Source of the DNA: DASPLH01 sp035627675
GTDB taxonomy: Bacteria; Acidobacteriota; Terriglobia; Terriglobales; Acidobacteriaceae
DNA length: 5,834 nucleotides
Direction: 5' to 3'
Assembly: GCA_035627675.1 (NCBI GenBank)
Contig: DASPLH010000164.1
Span: 1-5,834, forward strand
Made by a program: the position numbers and the translations under genes. The notes under the pieces are model-generated. The model was not told the DNA's origin. It made no database searches and saw only the letters and a list, made by a program, of their open reading frames with translations. Positions 1 through 5,020 of this stretch are shown piece by piece. The first letter of the stretch is position 1. Each line of letters opens with the position of its first letter.

Positions 1-1328
1 ATCGCCTCTTCCTTCGTCCGCAACGTCCCGTCCAGTTGCGCGTCTTCCACGGCCGAAAGGATTTCGCGGAACACAGGTCCCGGCGCGTAGCCCATGTTCT
101 TCAGGTCGTCGCCGTTGATCAGCGGCCTCGGGCGAATCTGCTCCGCCGGAAAACTCGCCATCTTCTCGCGCGTGTACTCGTGGAGATCGAGGTTGCCGTG
201 GCTGGCGAGGCAGTCGATGCGGTGGAGTTCGAGGTGTTCCTCGAACTTCGGCAGACGGATGAAGCGCTTGAAGGTGGACTCCTTCATGTTCTTCACGTCG
301 GCGAAGCGCAGATGGTTGGCCACCAGCGCGGCGACCTGTTCGGTGTCGTCGTTGCTGAAGCGCAGACGGCGGCAGATCTCCTCGGCCATGCGCTCGCCGA
401 TCTCTACATGCCCATCGAAGCGGATGCGGTCGGGCGCGACGCGAAACGTCGGCGGTTTGCCCACGTCGTGCAGCAGCGCTCCCCAGGCGAGCGTGCGCGA
501 AGCTCCGGGCGCGAGCATCCCGAGCAGCAGCAGTGTGTGAATCCAGACGTCGCCTTCGGGATGGTATTGCGGCGGCTGCGCCACTCCCTTCATCTTCGCG
601 ACTTCGGGCAATACCTCCGCCAGCAGGCGGCTCTCGTCGAGGAGTTCGAACGCGCGCCGGGCCCGCCCTTCCGTCAGCATCTTCGTGAGCTCGTCGCGCA
701 CGCGCTCGTTGCTCACCTGGCAGATCTGCGGAGCGAGCCGCTGGATCGCCGCCAGGGTCTCCGGAGCGATTTCATAGCCGAAGCGCGCCGCGAAGCGCAC
801 GGCCCGCAACATGCGAAGCTTGTCTTCCGCGAACCGTCGCTCCGGGTCGCCGATGGTGCGGATGACCCGCGCTTCGATATCGGCGCGGCCTCCGACGAAA
901 TCCAGCACGCGCTCTCCGTCGAGCGGGTCCATCATCATGCCGTTGATCGTGAAATCCCGGCGCAGAACGTCGTGCCTGGGGTCGCCGCTGAACTGCACCG
1001 AATCCGGATGGCGTCCGTCGGTGTAGACGCCGTCGCTGCGAAAGGTCGCAACCTCGACGCAGTGCGGGTGAGAGCCGCCCGCTTCGGTCGAGCAGTCCTC
1101 ATCGAGGCCAACCGCCTTGAACGGCACCAGCACCACGCCGAACTGCGCTCCCACCGCGTACGTTTGCGGGAAGATGCGCATCACCTGGTCGGGCGTGGCA
1201 TCGGTGGAGACGTCGTAGTCGCCCGGTTCGCGGCCAAGCAGCAGGTCGCGCACACATCCGCCGACGAGGTACGCCTGATGACCTCGCTCGCGGAGAGTGC
1301 GGATGACTTCAAGGGCTGCGGGGAGCAT
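1..1328 (-). CDS. cca: CCA-adding-type tRNA nucleotidyltransferase with HD domain (3' end outside window)
   Basis: Reading the minus strand from the ATG at 1328-1326 gives 442 residues without a stop, running off the left edge, so the C-terminus is missing. The N-terminal nucleotidyltransferase domain shows YLVGGCVRDLLLG (residues 20-32) and the metal-binding DYD (37-39). RRDFTIN follows at 123-129, and GDPERRFAEDKLRMLRAVRF at 160-179 is the family's nucleotide-selection and neck region. An HD domain follows with LLHDVGKP (H287, D288) and further histidines at 264, 307 and 339. Family members add CCA (or A) to tRNA 3' ends in the cytoplasm. An in-frame TAG five codons upstream makes the ATG at 1328 the first possible ATG; its Shine-Dalgarno is weak. 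An insertion at about residues 70-90 contains C79, H87, H89 and C90. Poly(A) polymerase or an A-only-adding enzyme of the same superfamily cannot be excluded by eye. Confidence 0.93.
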   Translation of the reverse strand, partial: MLPAALEVIRTLRERGHQAYLVGGCVRDLLLGREPGDYDVSTDATPDQVMRIFPQTYAVGAQFGVVLVPFKAVGLDEDCSTEAGGSHPHCVEVATFRSDGVYTDGRHPDSVQFSGDPRHDVLRRDFTINGMMMDPLDGERVLDFVGGRADIEARVIRTIGDPERRFAEDKLRMLRAVRFAARFGYEIAPETLAAIQRLAPQICQVSNERVRDELTKMLTEGRARRAFELLDESRLLAEVLPEVAKMKGVAQPPQYHPEGDVWIHTLLLLGMLAPGASRTLAWGALLHDVGKPPTFRVAPDRIRFDGHVEIGERMAEEICRRLRFSNDDTEQVAALVANHLRFADVKNMKESTFKRFIRLPKFEEHLELHRIDCLASHGNLDLHEYTREKMASFPAEQIRPRPLINGDDLKNMGYAPGPVFREILSAVEDAQLDGTLRTKEEA

Positions 1329-1334
1329 AAACGA

Positions 1335-1370
1335 AAGCTTCTAAGCTACTGAGCGACTGAGCTTCTGAGC
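1335..1370 (-). repeat. Left arm of 8-bp-period CTYAG-N3 array (inverted, 4 units)
   Basis: Read on the minus strand, the stretch is CTCAGaag, CTCAGtcg, CTCAGtag, CTTAGaag, followed by CTTTCG and the cca start. The period is exactly 8 bp. The unit is the same as in the larger array at 1434-1537 but on the opposite strand, so each arm reads CTYAG toward the gene it precedes. It ends only a few bases before the cca ATG and so occupies the place of its leader and ribosome-binding region. No consensus -35/-10 pair is visible here. Confidence 0.85.
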
Positions 1371-1403
1371 CAAGCAAAAACTCGTCACTTCGAAAAGTCA
1401 TCG

Positions 1404-1436
1404 GCTGAGTGCTAAGCCGGCTGCTTAGACCTCAGC
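1404..1436. repeat. Imperfect hairpin built of CTTAG/CTCAG pentamers
   Basis: GCTGAGTGCTAAGC (1404-1417) pairs with GCTTAGACCTCAGC (1423-1436). Twelve of 14 positions are Watson-Crick pairs, with two central mismatches (1410-1411 against 1429-1430) and a 5-base loop CGGCT. Each strand shows CTTAG-N2-CTCAG, so the stem is made of the same pentamers as the flanking arrays. An alternative pairing of 1404-1413 with 1434-1444 (one bulge) also exists. No U-tract follows on either strand, so an intrinsic terminator is unlikely. Confidence 0.7.
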
Positions 1437-1537
1437 ACTTCAGCACATCAGAACCTCAGCACCTCAGCGACTTAGCGACTTAGCGACTCAGCGACTTAGT
1501 AGCTTAGTAGCTCAGCAGCTTAGTAGCTTAGCAGCTA
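1434..1537 (+). repeat. 8-bp-period tandem array, 13 units, upstream of tsaD
   Basis: Thirteen consecutive 8-bp units fit without a gap. In order: AGCACTTC, AGCACATC, AGAACCTC, AGCACCTC, AGCGACTT (twice), AGCGACTC, AGCGACTT, AGTAGCTT, AGTAGCTC, AGCAGCTT, AGTAGCTT, AGCAGCTA. Phased differently, the conserved part is CTYAG and the other three bases change in blocks: mostly cac, then cga four times, then tag/cag. This suggests growth by local duplication. Many TAG triplets and the non-triplet period argue against coding. It ends 36 bp before the tsaD ATG at 1574. No function is known to me; a transcribed structured leader, a protein-binding array or a slippage-prone spacer are all possible. Confidence 0.9.
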
Positions 1538-1560
1538 TCCCATCGGCTTTCGATTACCAT

Positions 1561-1565
1561 GGAGA
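1561..1565 (+). promoter_or_regulatory. Ribosome-binding site deciding the tsaD start
   Basis: GGAGA at 1561-1565 lies 8 bases before the ATG at 1574. It overlaps the second and third codons of the longer frame that opens with ATG at 1559, which has no comparable site of its own. This favours 1574 as the true start. Confidence 0.65.
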
Positions 1566-1573
1566 CAGCGATT

Positions 1574-2716
1574 ATGCCCCAGGGTCCCTACATTCTCGGC
1601 ATCGAAAGCTCGTGCGATGAGACCGCCGCAGCCGTTGTGCGTGCCGGCGAAGAGCTTGTCTCCAGCGTCGTCGCCTCGCAGATCGCCACGCACCAGCCGT
1701 ACGGCGGAGTCGTGCCGGAGCTCGCCTCGCGCGAACACCTGCGGAACATCGTTCCCGTAATCCGCGGCGCATTGGAGAAATCCGGGCTGACCTTTGAATC
1801 CATCGACGCTCTGGCGGTCACCAAGGGACCGGGGTTGGCCGGAGCGCTGCTCGTCGGCGTCAGCTATGCGAAGGCGTTCGCTTACGCCATCGACAAGCCG
1901 CTGATCGCCGTCAACCACCTCGAGGGACACATCCACGCCGTGCTGCTCGAGGAGCGCCAGCATGGCAACCACGACTTGCAGTTTCCCGTGCTCGCGCTCG
2001 TGGTGTCCGGCGGACACACGCACTTGTACCTCGCAACGCAAGTCGGACATGGCTGGCGCTACCAGAACATCGGCCACACGCGCGATGATGCAGCCGGCGA
2101 AGCCTTCGACAAGGTCGCAAAGCTGCTGGCCCTCGGATATCCCGGCGGGCCGGTGATTGACCGCCTGTCGAAGCTGGGGAACCCGAAGGCCGTGCGCTTC
2201 ACCATCTCGCAGATGAAGCATGCCGAGCGCAACGCAAAGGTCGTTTCCGACGCTCCGCGCTTTGACTTTTCCTACAGCGGCATCAAGACGGCCGTGCTGC
2301 GCCACGTCGAGACGCACAACATGGCGGCCTCCATCGAGCGGCGGAGAGTTGCGCTGGCCGGCGTGGCCAAGCCTGGTGTCGAGGATTTCAAGCAGCTCTG
2401 CGATCAGCACACGCTGGATTTGATTGCCTCGTTCCAACGCGCCGTGGTCCAGGACCTGGTGACCAAGACGCTGGCCGCGGCCCGCGAGCACAACGTGGCG
2501 ACGCTGCTCGTCACCGGCGGTGTCGCAGCCAACGGCGAGTTGCGCGAGACCTTCGAGCAGCGCGGCGCGGACGAAGGCGTACCCGTGTACTTCCCTTCGC
2601 GTCCGCTCTCGACCGACAACGCCGCCATGATCGCAGCCGCCGCGTATCCCAAGTGGCTTTCCCGCGAGTTTGCGGACCTCGAGCTATCGGCTGAAGCGAG
2701 CCTGCCGCTGCGCTAG
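1574..2716 (+). CDS. tsaD: tRNA threonylcarbamoyladenosine transferase subunit TsaD
   Basis: This 380-residue protein is the Kae1/TsaD/YgjD ATPase-fold enzyme. With TsaB and TsaE it transfers the threonylcarbamoyl group from the TsaC-made adenylate to A37 of ANN-reading tRNAs (t6A) in the cytoplasm. Motifs in order: GIESSCDET (9-17), GGVVPELASREH (44-55), metal-binding HLEGH (H115, H119), SGGHT (145-149), DDAAGEAFDK (171-180), FSYSGIKTAV (232-241), TGGVAANGELR (314-324) and STDNAAMIA (346-354), where the aspartate of STDN completes the metal site. It is about 40 residues longer than the E. coli protein. Much of the excess is an extra segment between FSYSGIKTAV and IASFQRAVV. Start 1574 is chosen for its ribosome-binding site; ATG 1559 would add five residues. 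It is divergent from cca across the repeat region. TsaB and TsaE partners are not in the window. Confidence 0.96.
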   Translation: MPQGPYILGIESSCDETAAAVVRAGEELVSSVVASQIATHQPYGGVVPELASREHLRNIVPVIRGALEKSGLTFESIDALAVTKGPGLAGALLVGVSYAKAFAYAIDKPLIAVNHLEGHIHAVLLEERQHGNHDLQFPVLALVVSGGHTHLYLATQVGHGWRYQNIGHTRDDAAGEAFDKVAKLLALGYPGGPVIDRLSKLGNPKAVRFTISQMKHAERNAKVVSDAPRFDFSYSGIKTAVLRHVETHNMAASIERRRVALAGVAKPGVEDFKQLCDQHTLDLIASFQRAVVQDLVTKTLAAAREHNVATLLVTGGVAANGELRETFEQRGADEGVPVYFPSRPLSTDNAAMIAAAAYPKWLSREFADLELSAEASLPLR

Positions 2717-2773
2717 ACCCACTGCCGCCGGGCGCACCACAATGCGCAGCTCGCAGACAAACCATGACTGCTG

Positions 2774-2787
2774 AAGCCTGTGGCTTT
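2774..2787 (+). terminator. Weak candidate terminator hairpin after tsaD
   Basis: AAGCC-TGT-GGCTT forms a 5-bp stem with a 3-base loop followed by a single extra T, about 58 bp after the tsaD stop. The stem is short and there is no real U-tract, so it is at best a weak terminator. It is the only candidate I see in the 104-bp gap to the convergent gene. Confidence 0.2.
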
Positions 2788-2815
2788 GTCGAGCGGTCCT
2801 GATTGTGTGGGGGAA

Positions 2816-2842
2816 CGAAACTACATGGTTTCGCCTGAAACC
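2816..2842. other. Two overlapping, mutually exclusive small hairpins at a convergent gene end
   Basis: CGAAAC (2816-2821) pairs with GTTTCG (2828-2833), and GGTTTC (2827-2832) pairs with GAAACC (2837-2842). Both stems are perfect 6-bp stems sharing the central GTTTC, so only one can form at a time. They cover the stop codon of the minus-strand gene ending at 2821. No U-tract follows on either strand. They might act as a modest bidirectional end structure between tsaD and that gene. Confidence 0.3.
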
Positions 2843-3021
2843 CGCTCTTCTATGGCCATGTCTTTGAATTCGCTGGCTTCGAAGACCTCGCGGCATTCCA
2901 TACACTCGACGAATTCCGAGTCTTCTTCACGAGCGACGATCTGAACACGTGGATGCTGACACTGCTTTTCCATGGATTTGCTCAGGGAGTTTTCCGGCGA
3001 TTGGGGCTGGCTGTAGAACAT
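2821..3021 (-). CDS. Small protein with C-x-H / C-x2-C zinc-site pattern, unknown function
   Basis: This 66-residue protein is not one I recognise by name. C21, H23, C40 and C43 (C-x-H-x16-C-x2-C) fit a small zinc ribbon or knuckle. The part around and after the pattern is acidic (REEDSEF, VFEASEF, MAIEE). The first 16 residues are polar and low in complexity. A second ATG at 2973 would give a 50-residue form starting MEKQCQHP and keeping all four ligands; neither start has a clear Shine-Dalgarno. A near-consensus promoter about 40 bp upstream of the first ATG supports this being a real, separately transcribed gene and fits the longer form. It converges on tsaD. The function could be nucleic-acid binding or a protein-protein adaptor, but nothing in the sequence decides this. 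Confidence 0.7.
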   Translation of the reverse strand: MFYSQPQSPENSLSKSMEKQCQHPRVQIVAREEDSEFVECMECREVFEASEFKDMAIEERVSGETM

Positions 3022-3035
3022 ACGGTACGCGCGTC

Positions 3036-3047
3036 GTGACAGGTCAC
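3036..3047. promoter_or_regulatory. GTGAC-N2-GTCAC palindrome, candidate operator
   Basis: A perfect 5-bp inverted repeat with a 2-base spacer sits between the -10 element (3067-3072) and the first ATG (3021) of the small zinc-site gene, roughly at +13 to +24 of the expected transcript. That position would suit a repressor operator or a short 5' leader hairpin. The half-site resembles CRP/FNR-type halves, but the spacing is too short for a CRP site. It remains a candidate only. Confidence 0.4.
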
Positions 3048-3066
3048 AACACCGAAGATGAGCGGT

Positions 3067-3094
3067 ATTTTATGCGGGCGGAATGCGTTGTCAA
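3067..3094 (-). promoter_or_regulatory. Sigma70-type promoter of the small zinc-site gene
   Basis: On the minus strand, TTGACA (3094-3089) is followed after 16 bp by TAAAAT (3072-3067). The -35 is perfect and the -10 matches five of six consensus bases. Transcription would begin near 3060, giving a leader of roughly 40 bases before the ATG at 3021. It is the only near-consensus promoter I can find in the window. Confidence 0.7.
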
Positions 3095-3111
3095 GCGCCC
3101 GAGAGTGCTAA

Positions 3112-3141
3112 AGCGGCTGAATGGTCGCTCATTCAGCCGCT
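3112..3141 (-). terminator. Perfect 12-bp-stem hairpin, probable terminator of the transglutaminase-like gene
   Basis: AGCGGCTGAATG (3112-3123) and CATTCAGCCGCT (3130-3141) are exact inverted repeats around a 6-base loop. On the minus strand the stem is followed by TTAGC, so only a short T run (TTT counting the last stem base) is present. It lies about 100 bp after the stop of the transglutaminase-like gene and just upstream of the -35 of the next gene, a good place for a terminator. The short U-tract keeps the call moderate. A protein-binding palindrome or a dispersed repeat are alternatives. Confidence 0.45.
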
Positions 3142-3214
3142 CGCGCCGCGACCGATCTGGGAGCCTTAGGGGCACAACAGCGGGAAGGTTTGCTTTCGAG
3201 AGACAGTTCGACGG

Positions 3215-3245
3215 ACAGCGCCGGGCTGGAAAGCCCGGCTACTGT
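3215..3245. repeat. GC-rich REP-like hairpin overlapping a stop codon
   Basis: GCCGGGCT (3220-3227) and AGCCCGGC (3232-3239) pair perfectly around a GGAA tetraloop. An outer stem ACAG (3215-3218) with CTGT (3242-3245) extends it across a small internal loop. It covers the TAG stop (3241-3239) of the minus-strand transglutaminase-like gene. No T run follows, so it looks more like a dispersed REP-type palindrome or an mRNA 3'-end stabiliser than a terminator. No second copy is present in the window. Confidence 0.45.
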
Positions 3246-4411
3246 TCGGGCCGTGTCTGCCGCGACTCCCGTTTCAACTGCTGGCGGACTTCCAGGTCCT
3301 CGCCAAGCGAGGCAGCCGTGGGCATCGGGAAAATGCCGCGATGCCGCGCATCCTCGATCGGGACACGGATCACGTCCCGCTCCCCTACCGCGGCGATGCC
3401 GCGCACGGCTGAGCGGACGGCCGTTTCAAAACTCGCGGTTCCCGTCACCGAAGTTTCCAAGTACAGATAGCGGTTGGAGTTCTCGGCTACGCGCACGCCT
3501 ATATAGGCGTGTCCCGGAACGAGCACCACGACCGGCTCCATCCCAAGGTTCTCGAACAACGACGCGTACAGCACCACGCCGTCAATGCAGTTGGCCGAGG
3601 CGTGTCCCAGCGATTCGCGAGGAGTGCGCACGCGCTCGGTAATGTGCTGATTGCCGCCGAACGTCAGCGAGCTTTTCACGTACGAAACGCCGTGGCGCTG
3701 CACGGCGCGGTAGATGGCCTTCGCCTGGAGGAAGGTCATGCGCTCCTGTTGCGCAGGCGTCTTGCGGCGTTCGTAGCCCGGCAGCCGGCGCCCCGGCATG
3801 TACTCCTTCGCTTTCGCGAGCACGCGTCCGACGAGCGGATCGTGAGGCATCACCCAGGAAGCGATGTAGGAGGCGTACTTGAAATCGCGTCCCCAGTACA
3901 TGTCATCCGCCGAGCGTAACCGCAAGGGAGCCGTAGTCGCGAAGACCGTCTTCCCGCTCATCTCGGCGACCGAAACAACCGCCGTAGCCGCCATGATTTC
4001 CCGGTTGCGGTAAAGCTTGGGATAAAACGTCGGCGCGAAAATCACGGTGCGCGTCTCACCCGCGCCGGTCTCTACCATCTGAATTTCCTGATCGCTCCAC
4101 CCCGGCACCTGGACGGTGATCCGCTGCCGAAGTGCTTCCTGCGTGGGATTGGAAATCTTGACGGAAATGACGCCCCACTGCCGCTTGCCGGCCGGGCGCA
4201 TGGAAGCGTAGTTGGCGAAGACCGGGAAGATCTCGCCGTCGAGGCCCGCGACTACCGAGTAGGTGGTTTCGGTCTGCCGGAGCGGAGGCCGCGACTTTTT
4301 GGTCTCGCTGGTCGCGTCCATACCCGGCTCGGCATGAACCGCCGTCGCGGCGAGCCCGAGACACAGGGCCGCGGTCCAACGACGCACGCAAGACATCGAG
4401 AGGAAGGGCAC
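3239..4411 (-). CDS. Secreted transglutaminase-like (papain-fold) protein, substrate unknown
   Basis: The product has 390 residues. It opens with a signal peptide: basic CVRRW, then a hydrophobic run to AVHA with likely cleavage after A27. Residues about 55-165 look beta-rich and Ig-like (VISVKISNPT, VQVPGWS, RTVIFAP). Residues about 225-322 carry a transglutaminase-like core with a plausible triad: C275 in ANCIDGVVLYASLFE, H301 in VLVPGHAYIGV and E319 in YLYLETS. The RTPRESL...NC-D...LLxxxG...PGHA layout matches what I recall of bacterial transglutaminase-like domains. A protease or amidase acting outside the cytoplasm is therefore possible, but the substrate is unknown. The first codon is GTG (4411), with AGAGAGGA about 13 bases upstream. 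ATG 4396 is an equally credible start that leaves a normal 22-residue signal peptide. The gene is co-directional with, and 99 bp after, the small membrane-protein gene. Confidence 0.8.
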   Translation of the reverse strand: MPFLSMSCVRRWTAALCLGLAATAVHAEPGMDATSETKKSRPPLRQTETTYSVVAGLDGEIFPVFANYASMRPAGKRQWGVISVKISNPTQEALRQRITVQVPGWSDQEIQMVETGAGETRTVIFAPTFYPKLYRNREIMAATAVVSVAEMSGKTVFATTAPLRLRSADDMYWGRDFKYASYIASWVMPHDPLVGRVLAKAKEYMPGRRLPGYERRKTPAQQERMTFLQAKAIYRAVQRHGVSYVKSSLTFGGNQHITERVRTPRESLGHASANCIDGVVLYASLFENLGMEPVVVLVPGHAYIGVRVAENSNRYLYLETSVTGTASFETAVRSAVRGIAAVGERDVIRVPIEDARHRGIFPMPTAASLGEDLEVRQQLKRESRQTRPEQ

Positions 4412-4466
4412 AATGCAAGGCTATTCCTCTCTGGAGCAGAAACAATCGAGGGAGTTACTTAGTTCA

Positions 4467-4486
4467 GCCCTGCCGCGGAGGGCGGC
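4467..4486 (-). other. Alternative GC-rich hairpins between the membrane-protein and transglutaminase-like genes
   Basis: GCCCT (4467-4471) can pair with AGGGC (4479-4483), or GCCGC (4472-4476) with GCGGC (4482-4486). The two 5-bp stems exclude each other. No T run follows on the minus strand, so this is not a convincing terminator, and the two flanking genes could be read through as one transcript. I see no clear promoter in the rest of this 97-bp gap. Confidence 0.25.
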
Positions 4487-4510
4487 CGGGGCGCGACATC
4501 GCTGCCCAGC

Positions 4511-4768
4511 CTAGCGCCTGACGTCCTCGTCGTCGTTCAGATGGAGCACTACCTTGTCCTCGTCCTCGGTCTTGACCGGCGTGTGCGCGTTGTACCAGGC
4601 GATGACGCGCCACATCACCAGCCCTACGACGAGGCTGATGGCGAGGAACCAGCGGATTGCGGGCACGCGGATGAGCAGGAAACCGATCAGGGCGGCTCCG
4701 ACAACGAAGCCAAGCCTTCCCTTGCCCCAGAGACTACCCCGGATCTCTTCGCGAGGATATTGCGGCAT
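4511..4768 (-). CDS. Small two-helix membrane protein, unknown function
   Basis: The product has 85 residues and I do not recognise it. Two hydrophobic stretches are visible: about residues 19-33 (LGFVVGAALIGFLLI) and about 40-59 (WFLAISLVVGLVMWRVIAWY), joined by a very short turn (RVPAIR). The N-terminus is polar with several basic residues (REEIRGSLWGKGR). The C-terminal tail is strongly acidic (TEDEDK, LNDDEDVRR). Because basic residues flank both helices, the positive-inside rule does not settle the topology. A GGAAGGG lies 14 bases upstream of the ATG (4768), rather far for a Shine-Dalgarno. An ATG at 4776 is out of frame. Codon use and GC look like the neighbours. It may be the first gene of a transcript continuing into the transglutaminase-like gene. 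Confidence 0.7.
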   Translation of the reverse strand: MPQYPREEIRGSLWGKGRLGFVVGAALIGFLLIRVPAIRWFLAISLVVGLVMWRVIAWYNAHTPVKTEDEDKVVLHLNDDEDVRR

Positions 4769-4834
4769 ACCGGCATTTTAAGCCCTTCCAAGCGCGCGCG
4801 GCGCCGGAGATTCGGTGCGTGTTCCGGGTTGGGC

Positions 4835-4862
4835 GTCACAGGCCAAGGGTGACAAGAGTCAC
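4835..4862. promoter_or_regulatory. Cluster of three GTCAC/GTGAC half-sites between divergent genes
   Basis: GTCAC (4835-4839), GTGAC (4849-4853) and GTCAC (4858-4862) form two alternative inverted repeats, with 9-base and 4-base spacers, sharing the middle half. They lie in the 252-bp gap between the minus-strand membrane-protein gene (start 4768) and transketolase (start 5021). The half-site is the same as in the palindrome at 3036-3047. The rest of the gap is GC-rich and shows no convincing promoter: a CTGACA at 4950-4955 lacks a good -10 partner. Confidence 0.35.
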
Positions 4863-5008
4863 TGCGTGCCGGGACTTGGAATGACTAACCTCCCACGGTT
4901 CTGGGGCCTCCGGGGGCCGACCGCCGCCGGGGCACAATCCCGTCGAGCCCTGACATTCGGTGGATGCAGGTACTCCGGCCCTGTCGCGGGAAACTCGCTC
5001 CCAGCCCG

Positions 5009-5014
5009 AGAGGA
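5009..5014 (+). promoter_or_regulatory. Ribosome-binding site of the transketolase gene
   Basis: AGAGGA at 5009-5014 is 6 bases from the ATG at 5021, close to ideal spacing. The next in-frame ATG (5027) would be 12 bases away, so 5021 is preferred. Confidence 0.75.
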
Positions 5015-5020
5015 ATTCCG

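Noticed and set aside
36..1352. A 438-residue open frame on the plus strand
   Set aside because: It lies opposite the clearly recognised CCA-adding enzyme. Its translation is rich in Arg, His and Ala with no domain motif, as expected of an antisense shadow in GC-rich DNA.
1434..1537. CRISPR array
   Set aside because: The 8-bp period is far too short for repeat-spacer units, and there are no long unique spacers or cas genes.
1434..1537. Coding repeat (peptide repeat protein)
   Set aside because: The period of 8 is not a multiple of three, and TAG occurs often, so no frame stays open.
1535..2491. A 318-residue open frame on the minus strand opposite tsaD
   Set aside because: It is fully antisense to tsaD, which has all its family motifs. 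The antisense product has no recognisable motif and starts inside the tsaD coding region.
2949..3470. A 173-residue plus-strand frame crossing the small gene and its promoter
   Set aside because: It runs through the promoter, the hairpins and the end of the transglutaminase-like gene. Its composition is Arg/Ser-rich and shows no motif.
4933..4955. Promoter for transketolase (CACAAT or CTGACA boxes)
   Set aside because: Neither box has a partner at suitable spacing, so calling a promoter would be guesswork.
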